This document shows positions 34,517 to 41,622 of a DNA stretch of 50,486 nt, in pieces. Both the position numbers and the translations under genes were made by a program. The stretch covers positions 1 through 50,486 of IMG/VR virus record IMGVR_UViG_3300033153_005771. One strand, given 5' to 3'. The notes beneath the pieces are model-generated. The model made no database searches and had not been told where the DNA came from. It saw only the letters and a program-made list of their open reading frames with translations. Positions within the stretch are counted from its first letter, which is position 1. Each line of letters starts with the position of its first letter. The stretch comes from a virus.

Positions 34517-34749
34517 AACGACCACGACCCCGACCACGACCCCGACCTCGACCACGACCTCGACCACGACCTCGACCACGACCTCGACCCCGACCTCGAC
34601 CACGACCTCGACCACGACCTCGACCCCGACCTCGACCACGACCTCGACCACGACCCCGACCTCGACCTCGACCTCGACCACGACCACGACCTCGACCACG
34701 ACCTCGACCACGACCTCGCATACCCGGCCCTTGCTGTGGCTGCGTTCAT
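34513..34749 (-). CDS. Repeat-encoded Ser-Trp/Arg/Gly protein
   Basis: 78 residues. The ATG at 34749 overlaps the upstream stop (ATGA) and has GAGGAG six bases before it. After MNAATARAGYAR the rest is a dipeptide run Ser-X with X being Trp, Arg or Gly, ending ...WSL. Both its start and its stop are coupled to neighbouring genes, which is the best argument that this frame is translated. The other two frames of the repeat are also open. Function unknown; the product would be highly unusual. Confidence 0.4.
   Translation of the reverse strand: MNAATARAGYARSWSRSWSRSWSWSRSRSRSGSWSRSWSRSGSRSWSRSWSRSGSRSWSRSWSRSWSRSGSWSGSWSL
34518..34715. repeat. 198-bp hexamer array, 33 units of NCGACC
   Basis: Counted by hand on the plus strand: 33 consecutive units, five fixed positions in every unit, the variable base being A, T or C but never G. 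T and A often alternate, giving a local 12-bp period. All three minus-strand frames are open across the array and give Gly-Arg, Val-X and Ser-X dipeptide runs. Confidence 0.97.
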
Positions 34750-35081
34750 TTTACGCTCCTCGACAGCGGGTGAGTCCACTCGCAGCAATCGACGACGGCC
34801 CCGCGCCCAAGGATGGCCGTGCCCTGAACAACGGGCTCAACCTCGGACAACTCGCCCGTGGACAAGGCTTTTTCGAATCTGCCAGTATCGGCAATCCACG
34901 CGGCATCCTCGATTACAATCTCCTGATCCCCAACCGACACAACCCGCCCCGTCCAATAGTTCGTGACGAGCCTGAACAGGTACGCCTTTCCGACCACGTA
35001 GGGCGACACCGGGGCGCTCTGCTTGCCCATCATGTTCATGATTTCCTTCATCTCGCCAATTGTCATCTCGTCAATGTTCAT
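34746..35081 (-). CDS. Small protein, unknown (RecT operon)
   Basis: 111 residues; start and stop overlap neighbours by ATGA. N-terminus is helical (NIDEMTIGEMKEIMNMMGKQ); the middle has KAYLFRLVTNYWTGRVVSVG and QEIVIEDAAWIADTGRF, a small beta-barrel-like segment seen in phage early proteins of unknown role. It follows the recombination genes. Confidence 0.65.
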   Translation of the reverse strand: MNIDEMTIGEMKEIMNMMGKQSAPVSPYVVGKAYLFRLVTNYWTGRVVSVGDQEIVIEDAAWIADTGRFEKALSTGELSEVEPVVQGTAILGRGAVVDCCEWTHPLSRSVK

Positions 35082-36031
35082 TTCACATCTCCGGTTTCGT
35101 TGTTGGTGCCGACAGAGTAATCGATCGAAATTCGATCCACCTTGCCCTGGACAATCAGAGTGATCACGGTCTTTGCGGTATCCTCATCGATACCGCCATC
35201 AACGAGGGACTTCAAGGCCGCTCGGTTGATATTCTTCCGATGGTTCTTGTCCGCCGCCAGCATATCGAGACGCCTCTGCTCGGCCCTCTCCTCCACGATT
35301 TTCTGTTGCTGCTCTGCCTCGATCTTTCGCCGCTCCTCCTGTCGGGCCTCCTCCGCCCTGAGCTCGCCATCTTCAACGGCTCTTTGGGCGTCAGCCTTGG
35401 CCCTCTTCTCGGATTCTTCTGCCTCGAATTGCCTACGATTGGCAGCCCGCTCACGCTCCGTCGCCTTGTCGCGCTCGTCCTTTCTGGCTCTTTCGACGGC
35501 CTCTCTTGACTTGCGCTCGTCCTCCTCCTTCTGTCGCTGAGCCCCCTGCTGCTTGGCGATTTCAGCCTTCTGCCGGTCGATCTCCTCCTGCTCTTTCCTG
35601 ATCTTTTCCTGCTGGCGATCCAGTTCCTCGCGCTCCTTGCGGTCCTTCTCCGCCTTGATTTTGGCCTTGCGCTCCTTGTCGGCCACCTCCCAATCAGTGA
35701 GAGGCTTTCTGAACTCATCCCGGAGAGAATCGAGCTGCCGCTTCATCTCTCCTCGGGCGGTGTCGATGACCTTGCACCGGGTCTTCATGTCGATCACAAG
35801 TGACTTGCCGGCCTCCTCGAGCATGGTCTTCGATCTTGTGATTTTGTGGGCGACAGCCTTCATCTCAGCCCTGCCTCCCGACGTCGAGATGTCTATGTCG
35901 TACGCCCGAACGATATCTGTTATCGTTGCTATGACGGGCACGATGCCCTCGGGAGTGAATACCTGAGGCACGTTCAAGGTCTCCACCCGGATCAGCCCCA
36001 GCTCTTCTGTTTTTGCTATATCTGTTGTCAT
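35078..36031 (-). CDS. Long coiled-coil protein of the recombination operon
   Basis: 317 residues. Residues 1-110 form a globular helical part (ITDIVRAYDIDISTSGGRAE ... LDSLRDEFRKPLTDWE). Residues about 115-260 are a nearly pure E/K/R/Q/A coiled coil. The C-terminal 55 residues fold again (INRAALKSLVDGGIDEDTAK). Similar proteins sit next to RecT and exonuclease genes in many phages; their role is not known. It may link the exonuclease-annealase machine or act as a structural maintenance-like factor. Confidence 0.7.
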   Translation of the reverse strand: MTTDIAKTEELGLIRVETLNVPQVFTPEGIVPVIATITDIVRAYDIDISTSGGRAEMKAVAHKITRSKTMLEEAGKSLVIDMKTRCKVIDTARGEMKRQLDSLRDEFRKPLTDWEVADKERKAKIKAEKDRKEREELDRQQEKIRKEQEEIDRQKAEIAKQQGAQRQKEEDERKSREAVERARKDERDKATERERAANRRQFEAEESEKRAKADAQRAVEDGELRAEEARQEERRKIEAEQQQKIVEERAEQRRLDMLAADKNHRKNINRAALKSLVDGGIDEDTAKTVITLIVQGKVDRISIDYSVGTNNETGDVK

Positions 36032-36067
36032 CGGTTTTTCCTCATCTAGTGGCGGTATGACGCCGTG

Positions 36068-37249
36068 CTAGAATTCGACATTATCATCGATACTGCCACT
36101 CAAATCGAACGATCCCGGCCCCTGCTCGCTCTCCGAAGTCTCACCGGTCATCGGGTTATATGCTGGATCATCCGCACCAGGTTGCGGGGAGCCAGCACCC
36201 TGTGCCCGCCGCTGCTCAGCCGCCCGTTCCCCGAGCTTCTTGACCTTGGAGCGAAGGCTGACGAGGTGGGCCTTCTGAGCCTCATTGTAGAGCCTCTGGA
36301 ATTCAGGAGCCGGCTCGTTGTTGATCGTGGTGTCGAATCCACCAAGCTCGCACATCACGTTCGCATAATCGTAGGACAGGGTATCACGCTCGGGTTTGTT
36401 CTTGTCGCCCTTGCCGTTCTCGGTGGGAGGTGGCTGCGGCTGGGGCTGTCCACCAGCCTCCCCTCGGAGTTCCTGATTCTGAGGACTGCCGTGAGATTCG
36501 GCGTCTTGCCCCGAGGTCTCGCCCTGCTGATCACCATTGCCATCCATGAAATCGTTCTTCATCTCGGCGGCATCCTGGCTAGTGGCCATGTCGATGGCTG
36601 CGATTTTATCCCCAGGTGTGATCTGTCGAGCCCCCTCTGGACTGTCGGGCAGAACATTATGGTCATACTCAGCGATGGCCATGCCCTCGAGCAAGTCGGG
36701 GAAGATGTCTTTCAGGTTCGCTGACCGAGCACGACGCTTGAGCATCGTTTTCAACCATTTTTTGTACGTGTCGTTCTGGAAAAGGCCGGCATCACGGGCC
36801 TCCTGTACAGTGAAAAAGGTCTCGTTGGTCTCCTTGTCACCCTTGCGCTGGACGAAGCAGACCGCGCCGAAAACAGGATTCTTCAAGTTCTTGTTCTTGA
36901 CGCATATCTCCATGCTGTTCTCGTCCACAAAGTATTCCTTGAAATACTCCAGCTCTCTGGAATGTCGGACGATGGCCAGAGGCAGGTCGCCATAGATACT
37001 CGGAGTGCCCTTGATGACTGCGATTTGTCGCAGCGCCATAAGCCCTTTCAGACCAAGTTCGGCCGCATACTGCAGACCAATCATGACTTGCTCGGGGCTC
37101 TTGTACTGTGCCGGAAGCATGCCGCTGGAGAGCCACATCTTGCACAGCTTCCACTGCCCAGAGAAATCCATGGCGACGAGTGCGCCCTCAACGAAACTGA
37201 TACTGTTGTCCATTTTTGCCAGCGAGTTATTCTTCTCCTGTTCACTCAT
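36068..37249 (-). CDS. recT: RecT-family single-strand annealing protein
   Basis: 393 residues. The core (residues about 30-200) has the RecT pattern GLQYAAELGLKGLMALRQIA and WLKTMLKRRARSANLKDIFP. A long Gln/Pro/Gly-rich, disordered linker follows (about 235-290), then a helical part and an acidic end SIDDNVEF. It would anneal complementary strands made by the exonuclease. It overlaps the exonuclease stop by eight bases. The C-terminal tip resembles that of single-stranded DNA-binding proteins, not typical of RecT. Confidence 0.85.
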   Translation of the reverse strand: MSEQEKNNSLAKMDNSISFVEGALVAMDFSGQWKLCKMWLSSGMLPAQYKSPEQVMIGLQYAAELGLKGLMALRQIAVIKGTPSIYGDLPLAIVRHSRELEYFKEYFVDENSMEICVKNKNLKNPVFGAVCFVQRKGDKETNETFFTVQEARDAGLFQNDTYKKWLKTMLKRRARSANLKDIFPDLLEGMAIAEYDHNVLPDSPEGARQITPGDKIAAIDMATSQDAAEMKNDFMDGNGDQQGETSGQDAESHGSPQNQELRGEAGGQPQPQPPPTENGKGDKNKPERDTLSYDYANVMCELGGFDTTINNEPAPEFQRLYNEAQKAHLVSLRSKVKKLGERAAEQRRAQGAGSPQPGADDPAYNPMTGETSESEQGPGSFDLSGSIDDNVEF

Positions 37250-38210
37250 AGGTCAGTTCCTCCATCATTCGTTTTTCGTACCAGACCTCGGGATCCATGT
37301 CTTCGACTTCCTGGGGGAACCCGGGCCACATGCTGTCTTTCATACATCTGGCGTAAATGTCAAGCGACTTGCGCCATTTTCGATGGCCGATATCGAGAAA
37401 CCTGTTCGACAGTTGGCCGAAACGGATCACTCTGGATTCCTTCTGCCTGACGACGAACACCGTAGGGGCCTTGATTTTGAGAACACGATGGACCGCTTCG
37501 AAATGGATGACGGCCTGCATGTCGTAGTGATGCTCTCCGATATGGCCTCTGAATTTGTGGATGTTGGCGATCGTCTTGAATTCCACGATTTTCGGCCTGT
37601 CTAGATCATCGCGGATCAGGTCGATACGGTCCTTGCAGAGCACTCCGGTTGCATCATCGATCCAGTACAGAGTGTGCTCGGCCTTGCCGCCTGTGAGCAT
37701 GCTACGCGCCAAATCGTTTGTGTTGATGATATCGACGAGTTTGTAGACGTCGTCATACTCTTTCGACTTCAGAACTGTCAAGCCCTCGCTGCTGGCGATG
37801 AGATCGGCACGGAGTTCTTTGAACCGCTTGGTTCCGCGGGGCGACTTGACATCTGGATTCTCGTCGATGACTTGCTGAATGATGTCAAAGTCGCTCACAT
37901 ATTGCTGCGTGAACCGTTTGGGCTCGAGCACGATCGTGTGGGATGCGTTCCCGATAATCAGTGCTATGCGCTTTTCCTCTGTGCGCTCCTCTTGAGGCCC
38001 CAAGTGTTTCTCTTGAAATTCCTGGGGGCAGAGCAGGCACAGGGCAAGGCCAGATCGTGAGACGCCGGGCGAGCCGAACCCGTGGTACACGTCGTTCGAT
38101 ATTTCGTAAGGATGGAAGATTCGCCCTGCCAATTTGCCGGCAGCGTGAAGGTCGTTCAGGTCTTGGATCGATAGTGCTTTCATGGGTCCTAGTTCAGTTT
38201 TGCTGTTCAT
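37242..38210 (-). CDS. PD-(D/E)XK exonuclease of the RecE/YqaJ-like type
   Basis: 322 residues from ATG 38210, two bases after the upstream stop. IGNASHTIVLEPKRF is the hallmark of the RecE-like/DUF3799 group; LCKDRIDLI and KIVEFKTIANIHKF give the catalytic D and ExK; YDMQAVIHFEAVH closes the fold. It would resect DNA ends for RecT, forming a Red-like pair. The start at 38231 in the same frame would lie inside the upstream gene. Confidence 0.85.
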   Translation of the reverse strand: MNSKTELGPMKALSIQDLNDLHAAGKLAGRIFHPYEISNDVYHGFGSPGVSRSGLALCLLCPQEFQEKHLGPQEERTEEKRIALIIGNASHTIVLEPKRFTQQYVSDFDIIQQVIDENPDVKSPRGTKRFKELRADLIASSEGLTVLKSKEYDDVYKLVDIINTNDLARSMLTGGKAEHTLYWIDDATGVLCKDRIDLIRDDLDRPKIVEFKTIANIHKFRGHIGEHHYDMQAVIHFEAVHRVLKIKAPTVFVVRQKESRVIRFGQLSNRFLDIGHRKWRKSLDIYARCMKDSMWPGFPQEVEDMDPEVWYEKRMMEELTYE

Positions 38211-38211
38211 T

Positions 38212-38421
38212 CTACGCCCCCTTCTGTCCATTCAGACGATTGGCCAAGCGCTCCAGAATATCCTGGGCCACGCCGGTATAGAAGGCACTGAGCATTCGAG
38301 GGCTTTCCGCCGCCCCGGAGTCAGCCACCGGAAGCCCGTTCTCCCGAGCCTCGGCAGGACTAGGCGGATCGAGTGCAACTAGCGCCCTGAGTACCTCACT
38401 CAATATTTCTGCTCGATTCAT
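38212..38421 (-). CDS. Small protein between regulator and exonuclease
   Basis: 69 residues from ATG 38421, in ATGA overlap with the Cro-like gene; the longer open frame runs over that gene and is not used here. Helical at both ends (NRAEILSEVLRALVALDPPS; GVAQDILERLANRLNG). Function unknown. Confidence 0.6.
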   Translation of the reverse strand: MNRAEILSEVLRALVALDPPSPAEARENGLPVADSGAAESPRMLSAFYTGVAQDILERLANRLNGQKGA

Positions 38422-38606
38422 GTGATGTCCCCCACCTCTACGCTGAGGAGATTCGCCAGCCGTTTTTTGTGCTTCTCCGGAACGGGGATACCGCGGCACC
38501 AGTTCGTGACGTTCGCTGGACGGATTCCTAGATGATTTGCCAGCCATGACTTCTTGACCCCGCGCCCTTCGATGAGATCGTTGAGAGTTTTTTTCTTCCT
38601 AGCCAT
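38418..38606 (-). CDS. Cro/CI-type helix-turn-helix regulator
   Basis: 62 residues with GGAGGG upstream. GVKKSWLANHLGIRPANVTN is a clear helix-turn-helix, followed by WCRGIPVPEKHKKRLANLLS, the usual Cro/CI five-helix layout. It is an early gene of the operon started by the promoter at 38901-38929. The palindrome at 38932-38957 could be its operator, giving self-control; this is inference. Confidence 0.82.
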   Translation of the reverse strand: MARKKKTLNDLIEGRGVKKSWLANHLGIRPANVTNWCRGIPVPEKHKKRLANLLSVEVGDIT

Positions 38607-38639
38607 TGTCTGATCCCTCCGCTTCTTTGATGACTGATT

Positions 38640-38819
38640 TCACGCCTTGCCCTCCCTCACCTGTCGTTCAATGCGACGGATAAGCCCGCGCATCTTTACC
38701 TGTGCTGCCGTTATGTGCTCCTGTGGGTCGCCCTCGGCACATAGAGCCATGTCTGCGTTGATCAAGTCAGACCGGATGGCCTTCAGCGCGATGAACAGGT
38801 TCTCGGTTTGCTTTTTCAT
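38640..38819 (-). CDS. Small helical protein, unknown
   Basis: 59 residues (MKKQTENLFIALKAIRSDLI ... GLIRRIERQVREGKA). Start overlaps the stop of the 16-codon leader by ATGA. The composition suggests two or three helices. No family recognised. Confidence 0.65.
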   Translation of the reverse strand: MKKQTENLFIALKAIRSDLINADMALCAEGDPQEHITAAQVKMRGLIRRIERQVREGKA

Positions 38820-38866
38820 CCGGCAGCCGCCCGCTCATCATAGATATGCATTGATATGGTAGTCAT
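38816..38866 (-). CDS. 16-codon leader ORF
   Basis: MTTISMHIYDERAAAG, with AAGGGG eight bases before the ATG, is the first ORF after the promoter at 38901-38929, and its stop overlaps the next start (GGATGAAAA). It probably couples translation of the next gene; it may also be the remnant of a longer protein. Confidence 0.45.
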   Translation of the reverse strand: MTTISMHIYDERAAAG

Positions 38867-38900
38867 GAGGCGACCCCTTTTGAAGTTTTACTCACCTTTT

Positions 38901-38929
38901 ATTGTATCATATGGCAGATTATGTGTCAA
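38901..38929 (-). promoter_or_regulatory. Leftward consensus sigma70 promoter of the recombination operon
   Basis: On the minus strand TTGACA (38929-38924), a 17-base spacer and TACAAT (38906-38901). The -35 is perfect and the -10 differs by one base, so it should be very strong unless repressed. It would serve the genes from 38866 down to the repeat region at 34160. Confidence 0.88.
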
Positions 38930-38931
38930 TA

Positions 38932-38957
38932 AATAAATTTAGTTTAGGAAATTTATT
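38932..38957. promoter_or_regulatory. 9-bp perfect inverted repeat next to the -35 box (candidate operator)
   Basis: AATAAATTT (38932-38940) and AAATTTATT (38949-38957) are exact inverse copies around an 8-base spacer, and end two bases from the -35 box. It overlaps the end of the RusA-like gene. No T-tract follows on the minus strand, so it is an operator rather than a terminator. The Cro-like protein is the likely binder. Confidence 0.65.
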
Positions 38958-39363
38958 ATGCCTGGGATATTGCGACCTCGAACCGGGGGCAGGCCTTGTC
39001 TATATCCTCTGAATAATCAACTGAGCAGGCACACCTATTATCGTTGAGACCCAGAACTCGGCTAACTACGTCCACGGTGTCATCCAGGAAATTGGCCGGA
39101 TCGGAGTTATAGTGGGGTCGGTGGAACATGAGATCGACGCGGTATTTTGCCTTGAGCTGGAACTGTCCGAGGCAGTAGACTAGGCGCTTTTTGTCAGTAC
39201 AGACCCGATATTTCCGTCTGATACATTCGTCTATGAGTGCGTGCCAGACCTGCATACGGGCCGCCTTGTGCTCGGCTGACAAGTGCTTGTTTCCCCTGCC
39301 CGCATAGCGTTCGTTCTTTGAGAGTTTGGGATTGTAGGGAAATGAGAATGTAATCAGGCGCAT
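38956..39363 (-). CDS. RusA-like Holliday junction resolvase
   Basis: 135 residues. PYNPKLSKNERYA at the N-terminus and DPANFLDDTVDVVSRVLGLND match RusA: the conserved S-x-N-x-x-Y and the acidic D..N..D...D cluster that binds metal. It would resolve branched DNA before packaging. The start lies three bases after the upstream stop. Confidence 0.78.
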   Translation of the reverse strand: MRLITFSFPYNPKLSKNERYAGRGNKHLSAEHKAARMQVWHALIDECIRRKYRVCTDKKRLVYCLGQFQLKAKYRVDLMFHRPHYNSDPANFLDDTVDVVSRVLGLNDNRCACSVDYSEDIDKACPRFEVAISQA

Positions 39364-39366
39364 TAG

Positions 39367-39642
39367 CTATCCCCGATCATCATTGACAGTGACCACAATC
39401 CACTCGCCTGACGAGAGCTCAATGCGGACCTCCCCACGGGCATCATGCAAAATGAGTATCCACTGATCGGTATCCATCTGCTCGAGATGGAATTGAGGAC
39501 CGACAGCCTCGTCGAGCGATCCATCGTCATTGTAGCGGAGTTCGACGGGCTTTTTGAGCCGTTCGATTTCATCGGCGGCATCATCCAAGACACCTCCAGC
39601 ATCATCATCGGCAGTCATCCGTAATTTTTCCACGATATCCAT
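39367..39642 (-). CDS. Small phage protein, unknown
   Basis: 91 residues from ATG 39642 with AAGGGA six bases before it; an ATG at 39657 is less likely. The N-terminal DIVEKLRMTADDDAGGVLDD followed by AADEIERLK is a frequent phage small-protein pattern. The C-terminus is beta-rich (DARGEVRIELSSGEWIVVTV). Role unknown. Confidence 0.6.
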   Translation of the reverse strand: MDIVEKLRMTADDDAGGVLDDAADEIERLKKPVELRYNDDGSLDEAVGPQFHLEQMDTDQWILILHDARGEVRIELSSGEWIVVTVNDDRG

Positions 39643-39666
39643 CACAATCCCTTTCATGATTTGTCG

Positions 39667-39891
39667 TTAAACGTCACAGGGTTTGAAGTCTTGCGACTTG
39701 GCGATGTCTTCAAAATCGACGCCTTCTTCGATCATGCGGGTTAATTTCTTGTTTTCGCGCTCCAGGTCGATAATACGCTGACAGCCTTTCCTGGCTATGT
39801 TCGCTTTATCGAAATGGATATGATTATGAATCACCTTATCCTCGATCCATTTAGCAAGGTAATTCAACTCATTTTTTATACATTCACCCAT
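39667..39891 (-). CDS. Small helical protein, unknown
   Basis: 74 residues with AAGGGAG upstream. Ends in a leucine-zipper-like helix (RKGCQRIIDLERENKKLTRM) and the tail GVDFEDIAKSQDF. Likely forms a dimer. No family recognised. Confidence 0.6.
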   Translation of the reverse strand: MGECIKNELNYLAKWIEDKVIHNHIHFDKANIARKGCQRIIDLERENKKLTRMIEEGVDFEDIAKSQDFKPCDV

Positions 39892-39918
39892 ATCGTTCTC
39901 CCTTTCAGGTTGTGGTAA

Positions 39919-40155
39919 TCAATCCAAGCCAGCAAGCATAGTTCTAAGCCTGTCCTTCACAAGGTCAACCGCCTCTTTCTTGGCATCGTCAACTGTTTTC
40001 GATACTAGTTCAAATGCTGAAAACTCAGCTTCACCACATGAAACAAGCCAGGTATCAGGCGGATAGTGTATATGCCGATGGAGAGAAATCCGTACCCTGC
40101 CAGCAATTAATTCGTGGGCTTCTTTTCCATGTCTGACTTTCCATTTTGCCACCAT
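39919..40155 (-). CDS. Small protein, unknown
   Basis: 78 residues with GGGAGAG upstream. N-terminal beta part (VRISLHRHIHYPPDTWLVSC) and C-terminal helix (DDAKKEAVDLVKDRLRTML), like a small double-stranded RNA- or ligand-binding alpha/beta fold, but no family recognised. Confidence 0.6.
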   Translation of the reverse strand: MVAKWKVRHGKEAHELIAGRVRISLHRHIHYPPDTWLVSCGEAEFSAFELVSKTVDDAKKEAVDLVKDRLRTMLAGLD

Positions 40156-40171
40156 CGTACTCTCCCTTTAA

Positions 40172-40351
40172 TCAGTCTGGCTCTATATAAACCAAACGTT
40201 CTAGAAGGTTTACAGCAATCACCAAATCGCCAACCAAGTCTGATATTTTATCCTCTTTCCGGTACGGGCCTTCCAATCCAGAGCAACCGTTGTGATACCA
40301 ATCAAGGCGCTTTCTCAGGTGTTTGATATTTTCTGTTATCGTCATCGGCAT
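40172..40351 (-). CDS. Small helical protein, unknown
   Basis: 59 residues from ATG 40351 (GAGGTGAG just upstream; an in-frame GTG lies two codons before). Sequence runs MPMTITENIKHLRKRLDWYH ... LVIAVNLLERLVYIEP. Helical; no motif. Confidence 0.55.
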   Translation of the reverse strand: MPMTITENIKHLRKRLDWYHNGCSGLEGPYRKEDKISDLVGDLVIAVNLLERLVYIEPD

Positions 40352-40417
40352 ACTCACCTCAAATCAGTTACTTACAGCGTAACTTCCGTTCCCGTGTGAA
40401 AGCGTATCAGAACTAGT

Positions 40418-40717
40418 CTAGTATTTCCGAATCCGGCAATAATCCCGAACCTCACAATCCACACTACCACACGCAACAACCTCGAGCCCCTCGCACCTCT
40501 CGACAACAACATCACAAACGGCCTGCATCTCACGCCGTTGCTCGTGATACGTTGCCAGCAGCCAGTTCCGACCCTTCCGTAACCTGATAGCCCTGCGGTT
40601 GTATATCGACACCTGCGTGCGGCTCGCATCGAGGATCATGAGCGTGGCCAGCAGTTGCGATCGAAGCCACTCGATGTCCTGTGATTTCAGTACGTCTTTT
40701 TTCATGCCTTTGTCCAT
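40418..40717 (-). CDS. First gene of the leftward early operon, unknown
   Basis: 99 residues with GGAG upstream of ATG 40717. Basic and helical (WLRSQLLATLMILDASRTQV; NRRAIRLRKGRNWLLATYHE), with three Cys near the C-terminus (VCDVV, CGSVDCEVRDYC). It lies next to the divergent promoter region; a regulatory role is possible but not shown. Confidence 0.55.
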   Translation of the reverse strand: MDKGMKKDVLKSQDIEWLRSQLLATLMILDASRTQVSIYNRRAIRLRKGRNWLLATYHEQRREMQAVCDVVVERCEGLEVVACGSVDCEVRDYCRIRKY

Positions 40718-40817
40718 AGCGGATCTCCGAATCGTTGGGCGCCCCCTGCCAGGGCTCAGGAGGACTTGTGGGCTGACGATTGTCTGTTAAGGACAATGCC
40801 CCGGACTGTCTGCCCTG

Positions 40818-40846
40818 TATTTAGCACTGGTCAGCGGTTTAGTCAA
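40818..40846 (-). promoter_or_regulatory. Leftward promoter of the early operon
   Basis: On the minus strand TTGACT (40846-40841), 17-base spacer, TAAATA (40823-40818). The -35 is good, the -10 weak. It points to the gene starting at 40717 and lies back to back with the rightward promoter at 40862-40890. Confidence 0.55.
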
Positions 40847-40850
40847 GGGG

Positions 40851-40878
40851 GAATAATTATATTGACAGAATAATTATA
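40851..40878. repeat. Direct 11-bp repeat GAATAATTATA flanking the rightward -35 box
   Basis: Copies at 40851-40861 and 40868-40878, 17 bases apart, exactly on either side of TTGACA. Each holds the 8-bp palindrome ATAATTAT. The second copy lies in the promoter spacer. This is the layout of a repressor operator between two divergent promoters. Confidence 0.75.
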
Positions 40879-40890
40879 CCATAGTATACC
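40862..40890 (+). promoter_or_regulatory. Rightward promoter with doubled TATACC
   Basis: TTGACA (40862-40867), 17-base spacer, TATACC (40885-40890). A second TATACC lies in the spacer at 40875-40880. The ATG of the first gene is at 40908, behind a perfect GGAGGTGA. The same layout occurs at 44297-44325. Confidence 0.7.
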
Positions 40891-40907
40891 CACACTCGGA
40901 GGTGACT

Positions 40908-41084
40908 ATGGCTAAATCGAAACCAGAAAGGCAGTACACGAGTAAAATGACGGTAGAACGGTGGGCGGGACTTCTGAAACTTAAGGCCAAGCGGTCGATG
41001 GGCGGAAAAGAGCCGCGCATCAGGGATCTGATCGAAGAGGCGGTCGATGGCCTTCTAAAAAAAGAGAGGGTGGGGAAGAGGTGA
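40908..41084 (+). CDS. Small ribbon-helix-helix-like regulator
   Basis: 58 residues from ATG 40908, chosen for the ideal GGAGGTGA before it (a GTG lies two codons upstream). A strand-like start (RQYTSKMTVERWAGLL) and two helices (IRDLIEEAVDGLLKK) fit the ribbon-helix-helix fold. As first gene after the double-TATACC promoter, it may control that promoter or its divergent partner. Overlaps the next gene by GTGA. Confidence 0.6.
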   Translation: MAKSKPERQYTSKMTVERWAGLLKLKAKRSMGGKEPRIRDLIEEAVDGLLKKERVGKR

Positions 41085-41428
41085 GCCATTACATGAACGA
41101 AGAGCGGGAAGAATGTGATCATGTCAGATTCTGCGCGTACCTAAACAATATAAATGAATGCTTCGCATTTGTTGTTGATCCTGGATCCATGAAACACTCC
41201 CACCTTGGCATACAGCGCAATCCCCTAAAAGGATGCCCAGATATAATCTGCTGCTATAAAGGATGTTTCTTGGGAATAGAAATAAAGAAATGTCGCAATA
41301 ATGTGTCCGACAGCCAGAAGGACTTTATTACAAGGATAAGGAAGAGCGGCGGGTGGGCTATTGTGGCATCAAATACAAGACAAATCCGCAGCATACTTAG
41401 GACAATAGATGAAAGAAATAGACATTGA
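41081..41428 (+). CDS. VRR-NUC domain nuclease
   Basis: 115 residues from GTG in overlap with the upstream stop; an ATG at 41093 is an alternative. NPLKGCPDIICC and FLGIEIKKCRN with SDSQKDFITRIRKSGGWAIV are the core of the VRR-NUC PD-(D/E)XK family (catalytic D and ExK). Phage members often work with SNF2 helicases on branched DNA. The helicase here lies in the leftward operon. Confidence 0.8.
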   Translation: MSHYMNEEREECDHVRFCAYLNNINECFAFVVDPGSMKHSHLGIQRNPLKGCPDIICCYKGCFLGIEIKKCRNNVSDSQKDFITRIRKSGGWAIVASNTRQIRSILRTIDERNRH

Positions 41429-41588
41429 AGTAATCAGAATGACAGTCCGCATAAAATCAACAACATATCATGCGTTGCTTGACTACCAAAATAGGCATCG
41501 GAACAAAAACGGCAAGAAGCGGAGCATGGGTAAGATTATGGATGCGGCGCTAAAACAGTATCTGGAGGACAATCGGGCACGAGCATGA
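41409..41588 (+). CDS. Second ribbon-helix-helix-like protein
   Basis: 59 residues; ATG 41409 overlaps the VRR-NUC gene by 20 bases. MTVRIKSTTYHALLDYQNRH is a ribbon-strand plus first helix, and MGKIMDAALKQYLED the second helix, of the CopG/Arc fold. A start at 41439 would leave only the fold itself. Likely a DNA-binding regulator. Confidence 0.65.
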   Translation: MKEIDIEVIRMTVRIKSTTYHALLDYQNRHRNKNGKKRSMGKIMDAALKQYLEDNRARA

Positions 41589-41622
41589 AAATAGAGTGAC
41601 CTGATGATAAGGGAGTTTCCGA

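Noticed and set aside
34518-34715. CRISPR array
   Set aside because: Units are adjacent six-base repeats without spacers.
34341-34721. 126-codon Gly-Arg (RG-repeat) frame across the hexamer array as a separate gene
   Set aside because: Hexamer variation is silent in this frame, which is notable, but neither end is coupled to neighbours and the tail shows no folded pattern; kept as part of the repeat finding only.
34500-35120. Plus-strand Thr/Pro/Ser repeat ORF over the hexamer array
   Set aside because: It crosses well supported leftward genes and has no ribosome site or promoter.
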